51,809 nucleotides of DNA from Planktotalea frisia (lineage in GTDB: Bacteria > Pseudomonadota > Alphaproteobacteria > Rhodobacterales > Rhodobacteraceae), in NCBI RefSeq assembly GCF_001890925.1, contig NZ_MLCB01000073.1, forward strand, positions 1 through 51,809, written 5' to 3'. A program made the translations under genes and the position numbers. Positions 14,812 to 22,911 of the stretch are shown here, in pieces; the stretch's first letter is position 1; each line of letters begins with the position of its first letter. The notes beneath the pieces are model-generated. The model saw only the letters and a program-made list of their open reading frames with translations, did no database searches and was not told where the DNA came from.

Positions 14812-15609
14812 TCAATCGCGCAGCGACTTTTCTGTTGTTTTCAGCGCATCAGCGAGACGCGTTGTCGCAGAGCCGGGGCGCAATGGTTTGGGTTGATCTG
14901 CAGAGGGTGCCCAGCCCGAAAGAAACAGGAATTCGAAAGTTGCGAGGATTTTGCCGTCCTCGGAGAAGGATTGTTCGTAGATTTCAGCACATCGGTTGAA
15001 CACTGCGCGGCGGGTTGGTTTGCGCAGGCGGGCATTCAGGGCATTAGCTTCGCCAAATTTACGCAGGTCTCGCATCAGGTGGTAAACGCTTTGATAGCTG
15101 GTTTTGATGGTGATGCTATCGGCGACGGGCAAGGCGAGGCCCGCGCGTTGCAAGAGTGCGCCAAGATCGCGAATTTCGCCCATAGGCGCGATGCGAGGGG
15201 AAAGACCGCCGGTGACTTCGCTCTCCGCTTGCGCGAGGCAGGCACGCAATTCGTGCAGGGTTTGACCGCCTAGGCATGCGGCCTGGAAATGGCCATCGGG
15301 GCGCAAAGCGCGCGCGCTTTGGATGATTTGGCCCACAGGGTCATTGGCCCAATGGAGCGCCATAAAGTGAATGGCCAGATCATGGCTCGCAGGGATGACA
15401 TCGAGCGTTTCCGCATCATCGATCAAGCGAGCGTCGGGAAGAAAGTTGTCACTAGGGCCTACAATAATCGGATCTTTAAACGCCCTGTTAACCAGACTCA
15501 GACGATCAAGGAGTTCATCGCGGGCGATGTCGTGCAGAAATCTATCGCTTGCGCGAGAGCGATTGCGGATCAGCGCGGTGCGATCAGTGAGGAGCGGAGC
15601 GTTTTGCAT
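14812..15609 (-). CDS. SAM-dependent methyltransferase of the BioC/NDUFAF5-like type
   Basis: This 265-residue protein starts TDRTALIRNRSRA and continues DRFLHDIARDELLDRL, a pattern seen in alphaproteobacterial BioC/NDUFAF5-like methyltransferases. The SAM-binding part is weakly conserved; IPASHDLAIHFMALHWANDPVGQI corresponds to motif region IV of these enzymes. BioC methylates malonyl-ACP in biotin synthesis and NDUFAF5 hydroxylates a complex I subunit, so the reaction cannot be fixed here. No other biotin gene is nearby. The start codon (ATG on the minus strand at 15609) directly abuts the comF ATG at 15610, giving no intergenic DNA between the divergent genes. Confidence 0.8.
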   Translation of the reverse strand: MQNAPLLTDRTALIRNRSRASDRFLHDIARDELLDRLSLVNRAFKDPIIVGPSDNFLPDARLIDDAETLDVIPASHDLAIHFMALHWANDPVGQIIQSARALRPDGHFQAACLGGQTLHELRACLAQAESEVTGGLSPRIAPMGEIRDLGALLQRAGLALPVADSITIKTSYQSVYHLMRDLRKFGEANALNARLRKPTRRAVFNRCAEIYEQSFSEDGKILATFEFLFLSGWAPSADQPKPLRPGSATTRLADALKTTEKSLRD

Positions 15610-16353
15610 ATGTCACGTCTTATTGCGCAAGGGCCGATCTTACAAACCCTTGTGCATGCGGTTTTTCCGCCCGAATGCCTTTCGTGTCGGATGCGCGTGG
15701 CGAGCGATGATGGGCTTTGTGGCCCATGTTGGCGCGATACAGCGTTTATTACGGGCGATGTTTGCGATGCGTGTGGAGTGCCGATGCACGGTGATGTGCA
15801 AAGCGGGGATCGCTGTGATGAGTGTTTGAGCACTGCGCGTCCTTGGTCGCAGGGACGTGCGGCACTTTTGTATAAGGAGCGTGGGCGCGCGTTGGTTTTG
15901 GCGCTGAAACACAGTGACAGGCATGATATTGTACGCCCTGCCGGGCTTTGGCTCGCACGGGCGGCGAAAGGTATTTTGCGAGAGGATGTATTGATCGCGC
16001 CTGTGCCACTGCATTGGACGCGCATGGTGCGCAGGCGGTACAATCAGTCAAGTTTGATCGGGCAAGCTATGACGCGTGAGGTCGGCGCGCCGTTTAGTGG
16101 TGATCTATTGGTAAGGTCCAAGGCGACAGCATCGCTGGATGGTAAATCTCGGGAAGAAAGGTTTGCTGAATTACGAGATTCCATTGTTGTGAACCCCAAG
16201 CGCGCAGAACTGATCAAAGGACGCGCAATCCTTTTAGTGGATGATGTGATAACCTCGGGTGCGACGCTCGCGGCCTGTGCAGAGACGTGCCTAAAATCAC
16301 AGGCAAGCGAGGTTTGTGTCGTAACCCTAGCGCGCGTCGCAAAGGATGACTAA
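15610..16353 (+). CDS. comF: ComF family phosphoribosyltransferase-like protein
   Basis: This 247-residue ComF/GntX-type protein has paired zinc-finger cysteines at the N-terminus: CLSC, CGPC, CDAC and CDEC. A type I phosphoribosyltransferase fold follows, with VDDVITSGATLAAC as the PRPP-binding loop. YKERGRALVLALKHSDRHD and RYNQSSLIG are typical ComF segments. ComF is needed for DNA uptake in several bacteria, acting at the cytoplasmic side of import. The frame stays open well upstream inside the opposite gene, but ATG 15610 matches the family N-terminus. Its promoter must lie in the divergent methyltransferase gene. Confidence 0.92.
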   Translation: MSRLIAQGPILQTLVHAVFPPECLSCRMRVASDDGLCGPCWRDTAFITGDVCDACGVPMHGDVQSGDRCDECLSTARPWSQGRAALLYKERGRALVLALKHSDRHDIVRPAGLWLARAAKGILREDVLIAPVPLHWTRMVRRRYNQSSLIGQAMTREVGAPFSGDLLVRSKATASLDGKSREERFAELRDSIVVNPKRAELIKGRAILLVDDVITSGATLAACAETCLKSQASEVCVVTLARVAKDD

Positions 16354-16383
16354 CTTACGAGCAAGCTGAGAAAAGGAATGCTC

Positions 16384-16641
16384 GTGAAACAAGTTGAGAT
16401 TTATACGTCGCCGCTTTGTGGTTTTTGTCATGCTGCGAAACGTTTGCTGACCTCTAAGGGTGTCGAATTTTCGGAGGTCGACATTGCGGTACAACCAGAG
16501 CGCTGTGCGGAGATGATGCAGCGCGCGAATGGTGGGCGCACTGTGCCACAGATTTTCATTGGTGATGAGCATGTGGGCGGCTGCGATGATTTGTTTGCGC
16601 TGGAGCACGCAGGCAAGCTGGACGGCGTTTTGGCTGCCTGA
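16384..16641 (+). CDS. grxC: Glutaredoxin (GrxC type)
   Basis: This glutaredoxin of 85 residues has the redox motif CGFC (Cys12, Cys15) instead of the usual CPYC, followed by TVPQIFIG (cis-Pro) and GGCDDLFAL for glutathione binding. It reduces protein disulfides with glutathione in the cytoplasm. I choose GTG 16384 because AAAAGGA lies 6 nt upstream and MKQVEIYTSP fits the family N-terminus. An ATG at 16378 is in frame but directly abuts the Shine-Dalgarno. The stop overlaps the ATG of the amidohydrolase gene (TGATG), which implies coupled translation. Confidence 0.9.
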   Translation: MKQVEIYTSPLCGFCHAAKRLLTSKGVEFSEVDIAVQPERCAEMMQRANGGRTVPQIFIGDEHVGGCDDLFALEHAGKLDGVLAA

Positions 16642-17471
16642 TGTTAATCGCGCTCATTCAAACAACCTCTAGCGATGATCCGCGTGAAAACCTTGCGCGG
16701 ATCTCAGCGCGGATTCGCGAAGCTGCGAATGACGGTGCAACGTTTATTCTGACACCTGAAGTGAGCAATTGCGTCTCTATGAGCCGTTCGCATCAAGAGC
16801 AGATTTTGCAGCTAGAGGCGGATGATCTGTCGCTGTCTGGCTATCGTGCTTTGGCGGGGGAGCTTGGGGTTTGGCTATTGATTGGCTCGCTTGCGTTGAA
16901 AACGGGTGATGTGGATGGGCGGTTTGCCAATCGTTCGTTTTTAATTGACCCAAGTGGCGAAATCGTTGCGCGTTATGACAAGATTCACATGTTCGACGTA
17001 GATGTGAACAAAGATGAGACGTACCGCGAATCTGACGGGTATCGACCGGGCGCTAAGGCGGTTGTTGCGCCGACGCCGTTTGGGGATTTGGGGCTGAGCA
17101 TTTGCTACGATTTGCGTTTTGCTTATTTGTATCGCGCTTTGGCGCAGGCTGGGGCAGAGATTTTGACAGTTCCAGCAGCTTTCTCGCCAGTGACCGGCAA
17201 AGCACATTGGGAATCGCTGCTGCGCGCGCGCGCGATTGAGACGGGGTGTTACGTTCTTGCGCCTGCGCAAACGGGTCAGCACAGCGCTGGGCGTGGCAAG
17301 GAACGCCAAACTTATGGGCATTCGCTTGTGATTTCGCCGTGGGGCGAGGTTTTGGCGGATGGTGGAACCGAAGAACGCACTGTCTTGGTTGAAATTGACC
17401 GCTCAGAAGTGGCACAAGCAAGACGGAAGATCGCGGCGCTTTGTCATGATCGAGAGTTTGAAGGGCCCTGA
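16641..17471 (+). CDS. Carbon-nitrogen hydrolase (nitrilase superfamily, Nit1/omega-amidase-like)
   Basis: This 276-residue nitrilase-superfamily enzyme has the full catalytic triad: Glu40 (ILTPE), Lys114 (YDKIHMFDVDV) and Cys155 (SICYDLRF). The KIHMFDV and SICYDLRFAYLYR segments match the Nit/omega-amidase group, which hydrolyses amides such as deaminated glutathione or alpha-ketoglutaramate. Lying directly after glutaredoxin makes the deaminated-glutathione amidase role attractive, because that enzyme repairs a glutathione side product; this is inference. Overlaps with both neighbours (TGATG junctions) show a three-gene unit with grxC and the MarR regulator. Confidence 0.9.
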   Translation: MLIALIQTTSSDDPRENLARISARIREAANDGATFILTPEVSNCVSMSRSHQEQILQLEADDLSLSGYRALAGELGVWLLIGSLALKTGDVDGRFANRSFLIDPSGEIVARYDKIHMFDVDVNKDETYRESDGYRPGAKAVVAPTPFGDLGLSICYDLRFAYLYRALAQAGAEILTVPAAFSPVTGKAHWESLLRARAIETGCYVLAPAQTGQHSAGRGKERQTYGHSLVISPWGEVLADGGTEERTVLVEIDRSEVAQARRKIAALCHDREFEGP

Positions 17472-17911
17472 TGTCCGAAGATGCGAATGCTTTGGCGGTG
17501 ATGCTGTTCAGTGAAATTCTGACGGCGGATCAACTGCTACGTAACAAGTTGGGGCGTGTACTGCCCAAAGGGATGGAGTTGTCGCATTTCTCTGTTCTGA
17601 ACCATTTGGCTGGTAAGTCGAGTGAACGCACACCTGCGCAGCTCGCCAAGAGTTTTCACCTGACTCGTGGCGCGATGACCAACACGTTGGGCAAGTTAGA
17701 ACGCGCAGGCTACATACATATCCGTCCTGATTGGGATGATGCGCGCCGCAAGCAAGTGGCGATTAGCCCGTCTGGGCGTGCCGCGCGCGATGCCGCTTTG
17801 CTTGAGATGGGGCCTGTGATTTCCGAGATTGTGGACGCGTTGGGCAGTGAAAAACTGCGTGCGGCTTTACCATTTTTGCGCGACTTACGACTGATGCTTG
17901 AGAAGGCATAG
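17471..17911 (+). CDS. MarR family transcriptional regulator
   Basis: This 146-residue MarR-type winged-helix regulator has a recognition region AQLAKSFHLTRGAMTNTLGKLERAGYIHIRPDWDDARRKQVAISPSG, in which the wing carries the usual D-R-R/K pattern. MarR proteins form dimers that usually repress nearby genes until they bind a ligand. The start overlaps the amidohydrolase stop (TGATG), so it may regulate its own operon (grxC-amidohydrolase-marR); this is inferred. No cysteine is present for a redox switch. A possible terminator overlapping the short repeat follows the stop. Confidence 0.9.
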   Translation: MSEDANALAVMLFSEILTADQLLRNKLGRVLPKGMELSHFSVLNHLAGKSSERTPAQLAKSFHLTRGAMTNTLGKLERAGYIHIRPDWDDARRKQVAISPSGRAARDAALLEMGPVISEIVDALGSEKLRAALPFLRDLRLMLEKA

Positions 17912-17912
17912 T

Positions 17913-17952
17913 TCCCGCCAGAAGGGTTTTGTGCCTCCGGCGGGATATTTTC
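17913..17952 (+). terminator. Probable terminator of the grxC-marR unit
   Basis: TCCCGCC (17913-17919) pairs with GGCGGGA (17939-17945) across a 19-nt loop, and TATTTTC follows. The right arm lies inside repeat copy B. The long loop and short T run make this weaker than the other terminators in the window. Confidence 0.5.
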
Positions 17953-17964
17953 GGAAAGAGGAAG
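17928..17964 (+). repeat. Short 3'-end repeat, copy B
   Basis: GTGCCTCCGGCGGG, a short T-rich spacer and CGGAAAGAGGAAG closely match copy A at 13653-13687. It again lies between a + strand gene (marR) and the 3' end of a minus strand gene (ubiG, stop at 17967). Confidence 0.65.
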
Positions 17965-17966
17965 TG

Positions 17967-18725
17967 CTAGGCTGGCTTTACGCTGGCCGTGACGTAGTTC
18001 ACGCTAAGGTCGCGGTCAGATAGGCTCCAGCTCCATAGGATTGGGTTGAATACGAAACCTTTGCGATCCACAGGATTTACACCCGATTGTGAGAGCAACT
18101 CGCAAAGCTCATCTGGCGTGATGAACTTGTTCCATTCATGAGTACCTTTGGGCAGCCAACGCATGATGACCTCCGCGCCGATAATTGCCATCGCGTAGCT
18201 TTTCGGATTGCGGTTGATTGTGGAGCACACATGTAGACCACCCGGTTTCAGCAGTTGTTGGCACGCTGTGAGGTAGGCAAGCGGGTCAGCGACATGTTCG
18301 ACCACTTCCATATTGATCACCACATCGAATTGCTCGCCTGCTTCGGCAAGCGCTTCGGCAGTGGTGCAACGATAATCAATCGTGAGGCCAGATTGTTCTG
18401 CATGTACTTGCGCAACTGGGATATTGCGTTCCGCGGCATCTGCACCAACGACTGTCGCACCAAGGCGCGCCATAGGTTCGGACAAAAGGCCGCCACCGCA
18501 ACCGATATCCAAAATGCGCAAACCTTTGAAAGGTTCTGGCGCGCTCAGGTCGCGATCAAACTCACCAGCAATTTGGCTGGTAATGTAGTCGAGACGGCAT
18601 GGATTGAGCATGTGTAGGGGCTTGAACTTGCCCTTAGGGTCCCACCATTCGGCGGCCATGGCTTCGAATTTTGCGACCTCGGACGGGTCAACTGTGTTTG
18701 GGGCGGCTTGCATTCCTGTCTCCAT
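17967..18725 (-). CDS. ubiG: Ubiquinone biosynthesis O-methyltransferase UbiG
   Basis: This 252-residue SAM-dependent methyltransferase carries out both O-methylations of the ubiquinone ring. Typical UbiG segments are present: [32 protein letters not shown], the SAM loop [33 protein letters not shown] and [11 protein letters not shown] with [15 protein letters not shown]. Length and motifs are normal. The start is ATG 18725, with a second ATG four codons in. It diverges from the proline iminopeptidase gene with only 39 bp between the starts. Confidence 0.96.
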   Translation of the reverse strand: METGMQAAPNTVDPSEVAKFEAMAAEWWDPKGKFKPLHMLNPCRLDYITSQIAGEFDRDLSAPEPFKGLRILDIGCGGGLLSEPMARLGATVVGADAAERNIPVAQVHAEQSGLTIDYRCTTAEALAEAGEQFDVVINMEVVEHVADPLAYLTACQQLLKPGGLHVCSTINRNPKSYAMAIIGAEVIMRWLPKGTHEWNKFITPDELCELLSQSGVNPVDRKGFVFNPILWSWSLSDRDLSVNYVTASVKPA

Positions 18726-18764
18726 ATGCTCATCTGGGCGCGAGTGACCTTAGGGGTATATAGG

Positions 18765-19748
18765 ATGGATCTGGATAAAATCTCGGGCCAAAAGAGCACG
18801 GTGCAATATCTCTACTCGCCGATTGATCCTTTTGATCAGCGCATGATGGAAATGCCGGGCGGGCATAACATCTATGTTGAGCAATGTGGTAACCCTAATG
18901 GCATCCCCGTGATTGTTCTGCATGGCGGTCCGGGTGGCGGGTGTAGCCCTGCGATGCGACGCTATTTTGATCCTGCTGTTTACCGCGTTGTGCTGTTTGA
19001 TCAACGTGGCTGTGGGCGTTCAAGGCCGCATGCGTCTGTTGAGAATAACACCACTTGGGACTTGGTTGCAGACATCGAGCGCATTCGTGAAGTGCTGGAG
19101 ATCCAGCAGTTCATCGTGTTTGGCGGAAGCTGGGGCGCGACACTGGCGTTGATATACGCGGAAACCCATCCCGAGAGTGTAGCACATCTTGTACTGCGTG
19201 GCGTTTTTTTGGCGACGCAACGTGAGTTGGATTGGTTTTACGGTGGTGGCGCTGGGCAATTCTGGCCAGACACTTGGGCCAATTTTGTGAAGCTTGTGCC
19301 AGAGGAAGAACGCGATGATGTGATTGGCGCGTATCATCGGCGTTTGTTCAGTGGTGACTATCAGTTAGAGACGCGTTTCGCCAAAGCGTGGTCAAGTTGG
19401 GAAAATGCGTTGGCGTCTGTTTACTCGAACGGGCGCGGCGGGGATGCGCCGGGTGAATATGCGCGCGCGTTTGCGCGGCTTGAAAACCACTATTTTGTAC
19501 ATGGTGCTTTCTTGGAAAGCGATGGTTGGATCTTGGAGAATGTCAACAAGATCAGCCATATTCCGAGTGTTATTGTGCAAGGGCGCTACGATATGATTTG
19601 CCCGCCAAAATCTGCTTATGATCTTGCGCAGAATTGGCCGAATGCAGAATTGCGGATGGTGCGTAATGCGGGGCACGCGCTCAGCGAGCCCGGTATCAGC
19701 GCGGAACTGGTGCGGGCGATGGATCAGATTGCCGAGAGCTACACATGA
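18765..19748 (+). CDS. pip: Proline iminopeptidase
   Basis: From ATG 18765 the protein has 327 residues. It is an alpha/beta-hydrolase peptidase that removes N-terminal proline. HGGPGGGC forms the oxyanion loop, and GGSWGATLAL contains the nucleophile Ser122. DQRGCGRSRPHA, GGRGGDAPGEYARAFARLENHYF and the C-terminal QGRYDMICPP (Asp) and NAGHALSE (His) complete the triad and the S33 family pattern. Length is normal. The frame is open upstream into the ubiG start region, but MDLDKI fits after TAGG. A hairpin 5 nt after the stop probably ends the transcript. Confidence 0.94.
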   Translation: MDLDKISGQKSTVQYLYSPIDPFDQRMMEMPGGHNIYVEQCGNPNGIPVIVLHGGPGGGCSPAMRRYFDPAVYRVVLFDQRGCGRSRPHASVENNTTWDLVADIERIREVLEIQQFIVFGGSWGATLALIYAETHPESVAHLVLRGVFLATQRELDWFYGGGAGQFWPDTWANFVKLVPEEERDDVIGAYHRRLFSGDYQLETRFAKAWSSWENALASVYSNGRGGDAPGEYARAFARLENHYFVHGAFLESDGWILENVNKISHIPSVIVQGRYDMICPPKSAYDLAQNWPNAELRMVRNAGHALSEPGISAELVRAMDQIAESYT

Positions 19749-19752
19749 AAAA

Positions 19753-19777
19753 GACCGCCCGGTGAGAGGGCGGCCTT
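19753..19777 (+). terminator. Hairpin after proline iminopeptidase gene
   Basis: CCGCCC (19755-19760) pairs with GGGCGG (19768-19773) around GGTGAGA. Only CCTT follows, so the T tract is poor and termination may be weak or factor-assisted. Confidence 0.5.
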
Positions 19778-19919
19778 AACTGAGAACTCGTTACCACAAG
19801 GAAGGTTTTGCACGTAAAAGGTGTGTTCCCTAAAGTAACTTAATCTTATGAGGGAGTTTCGCGCAACTAATGATTCGCGTATGCTCTAAATAAGCTGCCT
19901 TGTTTATATGACATGTGGC
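19778..19919. other. Non-coding stretch upstream of the rimP operon
   Basis: The gap between pip and rimP is 307 bp. This part holds no convincing coding frame, tRNA or repeat; I see only AT-rich DNA. The rest of the gap is the promoter and leader described next. Confidence 0.5.
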
Positions 19920-19949
19920 CTTGCGGACTCAGTTACTCTTGTCTATATG
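19920..19949 (+). promoter_or_regulatory. Candidate promoter of the rimP-nusA-infB operon
   Basis: TTGCGG (19921-19926), 17 nt, TATATG (19944-19949) fits a weak vegetative promoter. The same DNA nearly matches the RpoH pattern: CTTG (19920-19923), 18 nt, TCTATAT (19942-19948), with one mismatch at the first -10 base. The transcript would start near 19956, just ahead of the leader helices. Confidence 0.45.
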
Positions 19950-19955
19950 GCTCTC

Positions 19956-20028
19956 AACAGCGGCGCGGCTGGGTCCAAACCAAACGCTCCACCGGATACT
20001 TTGTAACGGGCCGCGCGCCCGTTTTTTT
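19956..20028 (+). promoter_or_regulatory. Transcription attenuator leader of rimP-nusA-ylxR-infB
   Basis: A strong intrinsic terminator lies 28 nt before the rimP ATG: ACGGGC (20006-20011) pairs with GCCCGT (20017-20022), followed by six more T. Upstream, GCGCGGC (19963-19969) is exactly complementary to GCCGCGC (20010-20016), which covers the last two bases of the terminator's left arm and its loop. The two pairings exclude each other, so the leader can switch between read-through and stop. NusA is encoded in the operon and affects pausing and termination, so feedback is plausible but inferred. Leaders ahead of rimP are known in gammaproteobacteria. Confidence 0.6.
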
Positions 20029-20055
20029 GTGCCTAGATGCTAGGCAGGATGAGTT

Positions 20056-20637
20056 ATGAATAACGATTTGATTGCCAAAGCTGCCATCGACCAACGCCTT
20101 GCTGGCCTTATCACACCTGTGATCGAGGATCTCGGGTTTGAATTGGTGCGTGTGCGCTTGATGTCTGGCAAAGCGACAACATTGCAGATTATGGCGGAAC
20201 GTCCTGAGGGCGGTATCGAAGTTGACCAATGTGCTGCGATCAGCACGGCGGTTAGTGCGACGCTCGATGTGGAAGATCCGATTGTGGATGAATACACGCT
20301 TGAAGTGTCCAGCCCCGGAATTGACCGTCCTTTAACACGTCTTAAGGACTTCGCCACATTTGAAGGGTATGAAGCTAAAATTGAGACGACTGAGCTGATT
20401 GACGGTCGCCGTCGTTTCAAAGGTCAGCTCGCTGGTGTTGAGGGCAATGATGTGCTGATCAACATTGAAGAGGGCACCGTCGGTCTGAATTTTGATTGGC
20501 TGAGTGATGCCAAGTTGATTCTGACGGATGAGTTGATCAACGAAATGCTACGCCAGCGTAAAAATGCTGGCGCGATTAACGAAGATGATTTTGACGAAAT
20601 ACAGACGGACGAAGCGCCGTTGTCGGAGGAGAAATAA
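20056..20637 (+). CDS. rimP: Ribosome maturation factor RimP
   Basis: This 193-residue protein helps mature the 30S subunit. [65 protein letters not shown] is the typical N-terminal alpha/beta domain running into the C-terminal Sm-like barrel. The C-terminus has an acidic tail of about 25 residues that is usual in alphaproteobacteria. It starts 28 nt after the leader terminator and is followed by nusA after a 2-nt gap, the standard order of this operon. Confidence 0.96.
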   Translation: MNNDLIAKAAIDQRLAGLITPVIEDLGFELVRVRLMSGKATTLQIMAERPEGGIEVDQCAAISTAVSATLDVEDPIVDEYTLEVSSPGIDRPLTRLKDFATFEGYEAKIETTELIDGRRRFKGQLAGVEGNDVLINIEEGTVGLNFDWLSDAKLILTDELINEMLRQRKNAGAINEDDFDEIQTDEAPLSEEK

Positions 20638-20639
20638 CC

Positions 20640-22253
20640 ATGGCTATCACCTCAGCGAACCAGCTTGAGCTGCTGCAAACTGCCGAAGCGGTTGCGCGCG
20701 AAAAGATGATTGACCCGGGTCTCGTGATCGAGGCCATGGAAGAAAGCCTCGCACGGGCAGCAAAGTCGCGTTACGGCGCTGAAATGGACATTCGCGTGGC
20801 GATTGACCGCAAGACAGGCCGCGCGACATTCACGCGTGTGCGTACGGTTGTTGCAGAAGAAGAGCTAGAGAATTATCAGGCCGAGTTCACAGTAGAGCAG
20901 GCCAAGCAGTACATGGCTGATCCCGAGATTGGCGCAACGTTTTCTGAAGAAGTTCCGCCAGTAGAAATGGGCCGTATCGCGGCGCAATCTGCCAAGCAGG
21001 TTATCTTGCAGAAAATCCGCGAAGCTGAGCGTGATCGCCAGTTTGAAGAGTTCCAAGACCGTGCAGGCACGATCATCAACGGTGTTGTGAAGCGTGAAGA
21101 GTACGGCAACGTGATTGTTGACGTGGGTCGCGGCGAAGGCATTTTGCGCCGCAACGAAAAGATTGGCCGCGAAAGCTATCGCCCGAACGATCGTATCCGC
21201 TGCTACATCAAAGACGTGCGCCGCGAAGCGCGCGGACCGCAGATTTTCCTATCGCGGACAGCGCCAGAGTTCATGGCCGAACTGTTCAAGATGGAAGTTC
21301 CAGAGATTTACGACAACATCATCGAGATCAAAGCAGTTGCTCGCGATCCTGGTTCGCGCGCCAAGATTGCCGTGATTTCACATGACGGTTCTATTGATCC
21401 TGTCGGCGCTTGTGTTGGTATGCGCGGTAGCCGTGTTCAGGCTGTTGTGAACGAGCTACAGGGCGAAAAGATCGACATCATCCCTTGGAAAGAAGATCAG
21501 CCAACGTTCCTAGTGAACGCGCTTCAGCCTGCTGAGGTGACGAAAGTTGTTCTGGACGAAGAGGCAGGCAAGATCGAAGTTGTTGTTCCAGATGATCAGC
21601 TATCGCTTGCGATTGGTCGTCGTGGTCAGAACGTGCGTTTGGCGTCCCAGCTGACGAACCTCGACATCGACATTATGACTGAAGAAGAAGAGAGCAAGCG
21701 TCGTCAGGCAGAGTTTGAAATTCGCACTAAACTGTTCATGGAAGCGCTTGATGTGGACGAGTTCTTTGCGCAGCTTTTGGTTGCTGAAGGGTTCACAAAC
21801 CTTGAAGAAGTCGCTTACGTCGAAGTTGACGAGCTACTCGGAATTGACGGTGTAGACGAGGATACAGCAGGCGAGCTTCAGACGCGCGCACGTGAATTCC
21901 TTGAGGCGAAAGCGGCGGCGGCACTTGCCAAAGCGCGCGAACTTGGCGCTGAGGATAGCCTGATCACATTTGAAGGCATCACACCACAAATGGCAGAAGT
22001 GCTTGCGGAAGATGGCGTTAAGACGCTGGAAGATTTCGCGACTTGTGCTGACTGGGAATTGGCCGGCGGCTGGACAACAGTGGATGGCGAGCGTGTCAAA
22101 GATGACGGCTTGCTAGAGCAATTCGGAATGGAGCTTGAGGAAGCCCAGACGATGATTATGACTGCACGCGTTCTGCTTGGTTGGGTTGATCCTGCTGAGT
22201 TGGAAGCAGACGCAGAAGACGACGCTGAAACAACTGAGGAGGCTGAGGTCTGA
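20640..22253 (+). CDS. nusA: Transcription termination/antitermination factor NusA
   Basis: This 537-residue NusA binds RNA polymerase and modulates pausing, termination and antitermination. Order of domains: N-terminal polymerase-binding domain (about 1-130), S1 domain (about 135-200, GTIINGVVKREEYGNVIVDVG), KH1 (about 235-295) and KH2 (about 300-350, LSLAIGRRGQNVRLASQLT). Two C-terminal helix-hairpin-helix repeats follow (EGFTNLEEVAYVEVDELLGIDGVDE and EDGVKTLEDFA). The acidic tail is usual. The start is ATG 20640, 2 nt after the rimP stop. Confidence 0.98.
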   Translation: MAITSANQLELLQTAEAVAREKMIDPGLVIEAMEESLARAAKSRYGAEMDIRVAIDRKTGRATFTRVRTVVAEEELENYQAEFTVEQAKQYMADPEIGATFSEEVPPVEMGRIAAQSAKQVILQKIREAERDRQFEEFQDRAGTIINGVVKREEYGNVIVDVGRGEGILRRNEKIGRESYRPNDRIRCYIKDVRREARGPQIFLSRTAPEFMAELFKMEVPEIYDNIIEIKAVARDPGSRAKIAVISHDGSIDPVGACVGMRGSRVQAVVNELQGEKIDIIPWKEDQPTFLVNALQPAEVTKVVLDEEAGKIEVVVPDDQLSLAIGRRGQNVRLASQLTNLDIDIMTEEEESKRRQAEFEIRTKLFMEALDVDEFFAQLLVAEGFTNLEEVAYVEVDELLGIDGVDEDTAGELQTRAREFLEAKAAAALAKARELGAEDSLITFEGITPQMAEVLAEDGVKTLEDFATCADWELAGGWTTVDGERVKDDGLLEQFGMELEEAQTMIMTARVLLGWVDPAELEADAEDDAETTEEAEV

Positions 22254-22278
22254 TCTCAGGCCTCAGTAGGTTCTCAGA

Positions 22279-22911
22279 GTGACGCGCGGCGGCACAGAAA
22301 AAGATCGGTCCAACGGACCAGAGCGCAAGTGCATTGCGACACAGGATACCCTTCCTATGTCGAGCATGATCCGCTTTGTTGTTGGGCCAGATGCGCAGAT
22401 TGTTCCCGATATCTTGGGAAAGCTGCCTGGACGTGGTATATGGGTGTCTGCGAACAGAGCAGCCCTTGAAAAGGCAGCAAGCAAGAATTTATTCGCAAGA
22501 AGCGCCAAGATGCCGGTCAAAGTGCCGGATGATCTGGTGGCAGAAGTCGAGAAGCAAGTAACGCGACGCCTGGTTGAATTGATCAGCCTTGCACGTAAAG
22601 GCGGCGGCGCGGTTGCGGGTTACGAAAAAGTTAAAAGCTGGCTGATGAATGAAGAAGCAGAAGTGCTAATTCAGGCTAGTGACGGATCAGAGCGCGGCAA
22701 GTCGAAATTAAGCACGCCACACTACGGCAGTTTCATCGGTTGGTTAACAGCAGATGAGCTTGGATTGGCCTTTGGGCGACAGACTGTGATACATGGCGCG
22801 CTAAGCTCTGGCGGACTCACCTCTCGTGTAGTAGAGGAAGCCCAAAGATTAAAAGAGATACGAGAAGTAGCGACGGCAGGGGCCGTCCGAAAGGAAAAGA
22901 CAGCTAAATGA
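22279..22911 (+). CDS. YlxR-L7Ae fusion RNA-binding protein
   Basis: This 210-residue protein joins two RNA-binding modules. Residues about 14-90 are a YlxR (DUF448) domain: [36 protein letters not shown]. Residues about 95-190 form an L7Ae-like fold that corresponds to YlxQ in Firmicutes: [28 protein letters not shown]. The fusion between nusA and infB is common in alphaproteobacteria. The role is unclear; association with ribosomes or RNase P has been suggested for relatives. The end overlaps infB by ATGA, so translation is coupled. Confidence 0.92.
   Translation: MTRGGTEKDRSNGPERKCIATQDTLPMSSMIRFVVGPDAQIVPDILGKLPGRGIWVSANRAALEKAASKNLFARSAKMPVKVPDDLVAEVEKQVTRRLVELISLARKGGGAVAGYEKVKSWLMNEEAEVLIQASDGSERGKSKLSTPHYGSFIGWLTADELGLAFGRQTVIHGALSSGGLTSRVVEEAQRLKEIREVATAGAVRKEKTAK

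Noticed and set aside
19956-20028. A tRNA gene upstream of rimP, as in Escherichia coli (metY)
   Set aside because: No cloverleaf or T-loop sequence could be fitted; the segment fits a terminator/antiterminator leader better.
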